Assembly (NCBI GenBank): GCA_026627155.1
Contig: JAPNUJ010000007.1
Coordinates: 13,605-49,325 of the forward strand
DNA: 35,721 nt
Reading direction: 5' to 3'
From: Bacillota bacterium
Lineage (GTDB): Bacteria > Bacillota > Bacilli > Alicyclobacillales > SLC66
The notes beneath the pieces are model-generated. The model saw only the letters and a list, made by a program, of their open reading frames with translations, was not told the DNA's origin and searched no databases. Made by a program: the position numbers and the translations under genes. Within the stretch, counting starts at the first letter, position 1; every line of letters starts with the position of its first letter. Below, piece after piece: positions 31,708 to 35,721 of this stretch.

Positions 31708-32232
31708 ATGGTGGCAGACAGCCTCGGAAAGGGCCTCGTCATCGTCTTTATCGGTTTCAACCCGTCGCCTGCCTCCGCTTTGGCCGGCCATCCCTACGCC
31801 CACAGAAGCAATCGTTTTTATCGAATTTTGTATGAATCGGGGCTGACCCCAATTCTTCATGTACCTGAGGAACACCGCGAGATGCTCACCCTATATGGCT
31901 ATGGATTCACCAATATCGTCGCGCGCACCACACGTCGCGCCGATGAGCTCAGTGCGGATGAGTTCGCCACGGGACGCAGGACCGTCCTCGCCAAACTGAA
32001 GCGATTCCGTCCCCATATCGCCTGTTTCGTCGGCAAGGGGGTGTATCGGCCCTACAGTGGCCGAAGTGCGTTCCCCTATGGATTTCAAACCCAGGTCGCG
32101 CAAACGGATAGTTGCGAATTCGTGGGCCCAGCCACCAGCGGGCTCGTGCGCATGCCGCTCGCGGAACAAGTCGTGATCTATCGCGTACTCGCACAAGCGG
32201 CAGCCTCCGTTCGCGACAACACGGAGCGCTAA
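31708..32232 (+). CDS. mug: Mug-type G/U mismatch-specific DNA glycosylase
   Basis: 174 residues from ATG 31708 with AGGAGG 9 nt upstream. Motif 1 is GFNPSPASA with Asn18 at the catalytic position (GINPG in E. coli Mug), followed by AGHPYAHRSNRFYRIL. Other family signatures are YGFTNIVARTTRRADEL and FVGKGVYRPYSG. Motif 2 is TSGLVR. The enzyme removes uracil or ethenocytosine opposite guanine and acts in the cytoplasm. Convergent with the ArsR-type gene at 32272. Confidence 0.93.
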   Translation: MVADSLGKGLVIVFIGFNPSPASALAGHPYAHRSNRFYRILYESGLTPILHVPEEHREMLTLYGYGFTNIVARTTRRADELSADEFATGRRTVLAKLKRFRPHIACFVGKGVYRPYSGRSAFPYGFQTQVAQTDSCEFVGPATSGLVRMPLAEQVVIYRVLAQAAASVRDNTER

Positions 32233-32271
32233 GCCGTCAGCCTTCCTCGGCCTACTCATGACGCTGCGCAC

Positions 32272-32661
32272 TCAAGTCGTCTTCTCCGTCACATCTGGCA
32301 AGAGATCGGCAGCACCCGACTCAGGCTGGCACAAGTCGGCCAGCCACTGTTGCAAGGCCTGCAGCCTGCGCGTCTGGCAACCATAATAGTGCCAGACGCC
32401 CTTTTGCTGGTGATGCACAAGACCCGCCTGGCGCAAGATCGTCAAGTGACGGGACACTGTCGACTGCGGCAACTGAAGAATGGCGCTCAAGTCTTGGACG
32501 CAGATCCCCTCAACCAACTGCCCATCCACATAACAAAAATGCTGCCTCAAAGTCAATGTCTCCAAAAGTGAGCGGCGTATGGGGTCGGCCAGCGCCTTCC
32601 ACGCAAAATCCAGACCGTTCAAAGCGGAGACTTCGGTCTCCATTTGCCCATGACGTGCCAC
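32272..32661 (-). CDS. ArsR-type winged-helix regulator
   Basis: 129 residues from GTG 32661, with TGGAGG 7 nt upstream. The winged helix has FAWKALADPIRRSLLETL, ICVQDLSAILQLPQSTVSRHLTILRQAGLV and the wing HHQQKGVWHYYG. The arsenic-type CxC of helix 3 (ELCVC) is not present; the position reads ICVQD with a single Cys. It may sense a different signal, or none through metal. Lies 103 nt after the galactonate dehydratase gene on the same strand and could regulate it. Confidence 0.88.
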   Translation of the reverse strand: MARHGQMETEVSALNGLDFAWKALADPIRRSLLETLTLRQHFCYVDGQLVEGICVQDLSAILQLPQSTVSRHLTILRQAGLVHHQQKGVWHYYGCQTRRLQALQQWLADLCQPESGAADLLPDVTEKTT

Positions 32662-32764
32662 GCCATCACCTCCAGCGAATGCATAGCATAACAATACGTC
32701 ATGCAAAGCGCATTTGCCAGTCGGATTCCGACCTCAGTCTACGAAACTTGTCGAATTTGCTCTC

Positions 32765-33913
32765 TCACCACTCTGCGATCGTGCCATCGTCGTTACGCCA
32801 CACGGGATTCTTCCAATCATGTGCACGCTTTGCCTGCTCCCTGACATATGGCTCATTGACCTCAATCCCGAGGCCCGGCGCCTGCGGCGGCAGAACAAAT
32901 CCCTGCTTATAGGCAAATACCGTGGGATCGACCAGATAATCCAGCAAGTCGTTGCCGCGATTGTAGTGAATGCCAAGACTCTGCTCTTGAATGAAGACGT
33001 TCGGCGTCGCCATGTCCATCTGCACACACGCCGCGAGCGCGATCGGCCCGAGCGGGCAGTGCGGAGCCACCGCCACGTCATACGCCTCGGCCATGGCCGC
33101 GATCTTGCGGGTCTCCGAAATCCCCCCCGCGTGGGACAAATCCGGTTGAATGATGTCCACGTAGCCGTCTTGCAACAATTTTTTGAAGTCAAACCGGGAG
33201 AACATCCGTTCACCGGTGGCGATGGGCGTCGATGTGTGGTGGGCGATTTCGCGGAGTGCTTCATTGTTCTCCGAAAGCACTGGTTCCTCGATAAACATCA
33301 GATGGAACGGGTCCAGTTCCTTCGCGATCACCTTGGCCATCGGTTTGTGAATCCGTCCGTGGAAATCGACGGCGATCCCAAAATCGCTACCGACCGCCTC
33401 ACGCACCGCCGCCACGCGGGTCAAGATATCATCCACTTTGGCAAATGAATCGATGTAGTGCATCTCCTCAGACGCATTCATCTTCACAGCCGTGAATCCC
33501 AGCTCCTTTTTTTCCCTCGCCGAAGCCGCCGCATCCGAAGGCCGGTCGCCACCGATCCAGGAATAGACACGCAGTTTGTCCCGCACGGCGCCACCGAGAA
33601 ACTCGTACACGGGGAGAGTGTACCGCTTGCCCTTGATATCCCACAGTGCCTGGTCGATTCCGGCGATGGCACTCATGAGGATGGGACCGCCACGATAAAA
33701 GGACCCCCGGTACAGCACCTGCCAGATGTCCTCAATCTGGTTGGGATCGCGGCCCACCAAGTAGCTTTCCATCTCGCGCACAGCCTCCGCCGTGGCGGAC
33801 GCGTGACCCTCGACGATCGGCTCACCCCAACCCACGAGTCCCGCGTCCGTACTGACCTTCACGAAGAGCCAGCGCGGCGGTACGACAAACAATTCGAGTC
33901 CTGTGATTTTCAT
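32765..33913 (-). CDS. dgoD: D-galactonate dehydratase
   Basis: 382 residues from ATG 33913, the same length as E. coli DgoD and collinear with it. Enolase superfamily, mandelate-racemase-like. Conserved blocks include FYRGGPILMSAIAGIDQALW, YSWIGGDRP, the Mg ligands in VDFHGR, FIEEPV and GERMFSRFDFK, and the catalytic His in PHCPLGPIALAA, then LGIHYNRG. It removes water from galactonate to give 2-keto-3-deoxygalactonate. The ribosome site GGGGAG is 13 nt from this ATG; an ATG seven codons earlier is possible. Neighbouring DgoK and DgoA are absent here. Confidence 0.93.
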   Translation of the reverse strand: MKITGLELFVVPPRWLFVKVSTDAGLVGWGEPIVEGHASATAEAVREMESYLVGRDPNQIEDIWQVLYRGSFYRGGPILMSAIAGIDQALWDIKGKRYTLPVYEFLGGAVRDKLRVYSWIGGDRPSDAAASAREKKELGFTAVKMNASEEMHYIDSFAKVDDILTRVAAVREAVGSDFGIAVDFHGRIHKPMAKVIAKELDPFHLMFIEEPVLSENNEALREIAHHTSTPIATGERMFSRFDFKKLLQDGYVDIIQPDLSHAGGISETRKIAAMAEAYDVAVAPHCPLGPIALAACVQMDMATPNVFIQEQSLGIHYNRGNDLLDYLVDPTVFAYKQGFVLPPQAPGLGIEVNEPYVREQAKRAHDWKNPVWRNDDGTIAEW

Positions 33914-34004
33914 CTCGATTTCTCGTCTCCCCATGTCAATCTCACTGGACGTGAGCGGCTTCGCTGTCCAAGGAGGCGTGCTGACGTCCTGGCGTCCTGG
34001 CCTC

Positions 34005-34706
34005 CTACCCGTTCCTACCACCCACGGAGGCGTCGACGGCCGACTTTTCGAGCGTGACTTGCATCAGGCGGCGAGGAAGTCCGCCCTCTTCAAACTCATG
34101 GATATCAATAATTCGATACCCTTCGGCCAGGCTCTCGACGGTCTTGCGATCAAAGAAGTGCACGATGAAGCCACCCACTTCCACCAGACCCTCGCCGTGC
34201 TGCACGCCTTGCCCATAGTGAGGGTCACCCGTGTGGCGCGCCGTGTAACTGTTGAGGCCATGCGGATGCAGGACGGTCCGGATGTTCTCCGTCAGGCGAC
34301 GCAACTCTTCAAGGGTAAGCGCCATGCAGTAAAGCATGTGCGAATAACAGGCATCAAATGTTTCACTGGCAAAAGGAAAAGGATTGCGCACATCGTGCAA
34401 CACGACGGTCACACGGTCTGACAGTCCAAGCGCCGCCGCCTTTTCCGCGATCCGTCGCGTCCCCTCGGGTGTATAGTCGAGAACGTGCACGTCAAAGCCC
34501 ATTTGCGCCAAAAACATCGTATCTCGTCCTTGCCCCGCACCCAGCTCCAAAATCCTCGTCAGTCCCCGACTTCGAAACATCTCGGACGCTCGAACCACTG
34601 CGGCACTCGGTGCCTCGCCGAACATCTCGTTGTTGCGGGCAAACGCCTCTTGCCACTTCACCGGCTCGCGTTCCCGCCACTGATCATCGTTCGAGGGCTC
34701 AGCCAT
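34005..34706 (-). CDS. SAM-dependent methyltransferase
   Basis: 233 residues from ATG 34706, 7 nt after AGGGAG. The Rossmann core has motif I ELGAGQGRDTMFLAQ, the acidic motif VHVLDYTPEG, HDVRNPFPFASETFDACYSHM and a proline-free motif IV region. A C-terminal HFFDRKTVESLAEGYRI and EEGGLPRRLMQVTL are well conserved in this class of small methyltransferases. No Cys triad as in the arsenite methylase ArsM, so arsenic methylation is not supported. Substrate unknown. It has its own extended -10 promoter near 34799-34804 and lies downstream of the arsR-arsC pair. Confidence 0.85.
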   Translation of the reverse strand: MAEPSNDDQWREREPVKWQEAFARNNEMFGEAPSAAVVRASEMFRSRGLTRILELGAGQGRDTMFLAQMGFDVHVLDYTPEGTRRIAEKAAALGLSDRVTVVLHDVRNPFPFASETFDACYSHMLYCMALTLEELRRLTENIRTVLHPHGLNSYTARHTGDPHYGQGVQHGEGLVEVGGFIVHFFDRKTVESLAEGYRIIDIHEFEEGGLPRRLMQVTLEKSAVDASVGGRNG

Positions 34707-34804
34707 TGTCGCACTCCCTTTAGCACTCCTTGATAATACGACGGCCTCCAGCCCACATCGGTGTGCAGACCGCATTCCTTTAAGGGGGACCTCCAGGCAG
34801 TATA
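34707..34804 (-). promoter_or_regulatory. Extended -10 promoter and leader of the methyltransferase gene
   Basis: On the minus strand TGG-TATACT (-10 at 34804-34799) is an extended -10 promoter without a good -35. The leader of about 85 nt has two CTGGAGG copies and a CGGT/ACCG stem, but no riboswitch that I recognise. Confidence 0.55.
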
Positions 34805-34833
34805 CCACTTGCGAAAGGCAACTACGCTGAGAC

Positions 34834-34904
34834 CTATCCAGAATAACGGCGCAGCCGATTATTCTTCTGGCAGACGGTGGCGCGAGAGCGCCATAATACC
34901 GTCT
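34834..34904 (+). repeat. Dispersed structured repeat, copy 3
   Basis: Same unit and orientation as copies 1 and 2, preceded by CTATCC as in copy 2. Both hairpins are intact: AGAATAA+CGGC with GCCG+TTATTCT (unpaired A instead of C), and AGACGGT with ACCGTCT, inner GGCGC/GCGCC around GAGA, bulge ATAAT. Its right end touches the stop codon of arsC (34903-34905), so arsC transcripts would contain it in antisense. Confidence 0.9.
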
Positions 34905-35325
34905 ACCCCCTGATTTGCACCAGGAAGGTCTCGATTTGTCGACGAATCGCGTCGCGAACCTCGCGAAACTTGTCGAGAACCTCTTCTTCGCTACCCATCG
35001 CCCGCGCAGGGTCCTCAAATCCCCAGTGTAACCGCGTCACCTGCGGTGGCGTCATCGGACAGCGATCGTTCGCATCGCCGCAAAGCGTGATCACATAATC
35101 CGCCCGGCTAAGGAGGTCCTTGTCGATGACCTTGGAGGCATGGCCAGTTATATCAATGCCGGCCTCTTTCATGACCAGGACGGCCTTTGGGTTCAGTCCA
35201 TGGGCCTCAACCCCGGCACTGTAGACCTCGACTTGGTCCCCGCCCGCGTGCCGAGCCCACCCCTCCGCCATCTGGCTGCGGCAAGAGTTTCCCGTACAAA
35301 GGAAGTAAACGACTGGTTTGGCCAT
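34903..35325 (-). CDS. arsC: Arsenate reductase, thioredoxin-coupled type
   Basis: 140 residues from ATG 35325. This low-molecular-weight phosphatase fold reduces arsenate to arsenite with thioredoxin. The catalytic set matches S. aureus pI258 ArsC exactly: Cys10 and Cys15 in CTGNSCRSQ, then Cys82 and Cys89 in LCGDANDRC. The conserved EDPA motif appears as WGFEDPARA. Start 5 nt after the upstream arsR stop, so operonic. A purine-rich GGGGGG site is 10 nt upstream. No arsenite pump (arsB or acr3) lies in the window; one may be beyond the right edge. Confidence 0.95.
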   Translation of the reverse strand: MAKPVVYFLCTGNSCRSQMAEGWARHAGGDQVEVYSAGVEAHGLNPKAVLVMKEAGIDITGHASKVIDKDLLSRADYVITLCGDANDRCPMTPPQVTRLHWGFEDPARAMGSEEEVLDKFREVRDAIRRQIETFLVQIRG

Positions 35326-35330
35326 GAAGC

Positions 35331-35721
35331 TCAAATCCCCCCTGGGCTTAGCCCGCTCGATGTGTCATTGCATGGGACGCGTAGTCTCTTGTCCGTCAAC
35401 TCGTCCAATTCCCGCCTCACGTCAGGCAAAGAGTCCACAATCGCACGAAGCAACGGGAACCGCGCTCCGTCGATGGAGTAGTAGACCCATTGCGCGGTCT
35501 TTCGCTCCTTGACCAGCCCGGCCTGTCTCAGTTTGCGAAGGTGTTGTGACACACTCGGCTGCGACATGGAAAGTATGGGAACCAATTCACAGACGCAAAG
35601 TTCCCCGTGCGCCAGCAACGCCAGGATTCGTAGCCTGGTCTTGTCCGCGAGCGCTTTGTATACATCGGCCACAGGATCAAATAAATCGGCGCGCACCTCT
35701 TCCTGTTCTTTCGACGGCACT
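35331..35721 (-). CDS. arsR: ArsR arsenical repressor, possibly cut at the window edge
   Basis: At least 130 codons; the reading runs to the right edge, so the start (a GTG at 35720 or one outside) is unknown. The winged helix has [19 protein letters not shown], then [26 protein letters not shown] with the ELCVCEL arsenite-binding pair in helix 3, and the wing [14 protein letters not shown]-terminal tail contains one more Cys (VPCND). It represses the arsR-arsC operon until arsenite binds. The gene ends 5 nt before arsC. Confidence 0.93.
   Translation of the reverse strand, partial: VPSKEQEEVRADLFDPVADVYKALADKTRLRILALLAHGELCVCELVPILSMSQPSVSQHLRKLRQAGLVKERKTAQWVYYSIDGARFPLLRAIVDSLPDVRRELDELTDKRLRVPCNDTSSGLSPGGI

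Noticed and set aside
30726..31760. A 344-codon minus-strand frame opposite the cyclase and its partner gene
   Set aside because: Arg/Ser-rich product that would run through the strong terminator at 31623-31658; antisense shadow.
34005..34706. Methyltransferase as arsenite methylase ArsM
   Set aside because: The conserved ArsM cysteines are absent; only the general Rossmann motifs match.

Overview
The window looks like a chromosomal segment of an aerobic, spore-forming member of the Bacillales, and an acidophile related to the Alicyclobacillaceae would fit best. Evidence for Bacillales is a proline T-box leader, strong AGGAGG ribosome sites with frequent GTG and TTG starts, a YhcN/YlaJ-type lipoprotein, a CtaG-like assembly factor and a sporulenol-synthase-like triterpene cyclase. 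The acidophile guess rests on a cytochrome oxidase cluster that carries copper proteins (one sulfocyanin-like) and no c-type cytochrome. The taxonomy is inference. I see no rRNA, tRNA, CRISPR array, transposase, integrase or phage gene.

Positions 46-6849 (minus strand) form one operon-like block for a heme-copper oxidase: CtaG-like factor, sulfocyanin-like lipoprotein without its copper cysteine, membrane-anchored cupredoxin, subunits II, I and III, a 72-residue membrane protein and a YhcN-like lipoprotein. Subunit I keeps every heme and CuB ligand but lacks the signature residues of both the D and K proton channels. Upstream, 6942-8747 encodes a membrane GGDEF/HD-GYP protein, and 9058-9888 a secreted protein made of two copies of an 85-residue domain.

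Positions 10109-14116 (minus) hold an ABC-2 exporter with its two-component system. Next come a CHASE3-GGDEF cyclase and a divergent unknown membrane protein preceded by four tandem 11-bp repeats. Positions 16939-20220 hold a ClC chloride transporter with CBS and TrkA-C domains, convergent with a cation/proton antiporter. Positions 20432-22874 (minus) are a compact flavin electron-transfer module: FMN-binding protein, ApbE flavin transferase and an RnfD/NqrB-like membrane protein.

Positions 23105-24261 encode a class II aldolase-like enzyme and a PadR-like regulator, each with a clear promoter and palindromic operator candidates. Positions 24318-25942 hold a T-box-controlled prolyl-tRNA synthetase that lacks the editing insertion. 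Then follow a secreted unknown protein, a small glycine-rich membrane protein, an APC permease with a Zur-like box, the sqhC-like cyclase with a small partner gene, and a Mug-type DNA glycosylase. The right end (minus strand) carries an ArsR-type regulator, galactonate dehydratase, a methyltransferase, arsenate reductase and a second ArsR that runs to the window edge.

A structured dispersed repeat of about 66-72 bp occurs three times (9890, 24351, 34834), always intergenic and in the same orientation. Its differences fall mostly in predicted unpaired positions. This repeat and the atypical oxidase cluster are the two most unusual things in the window.
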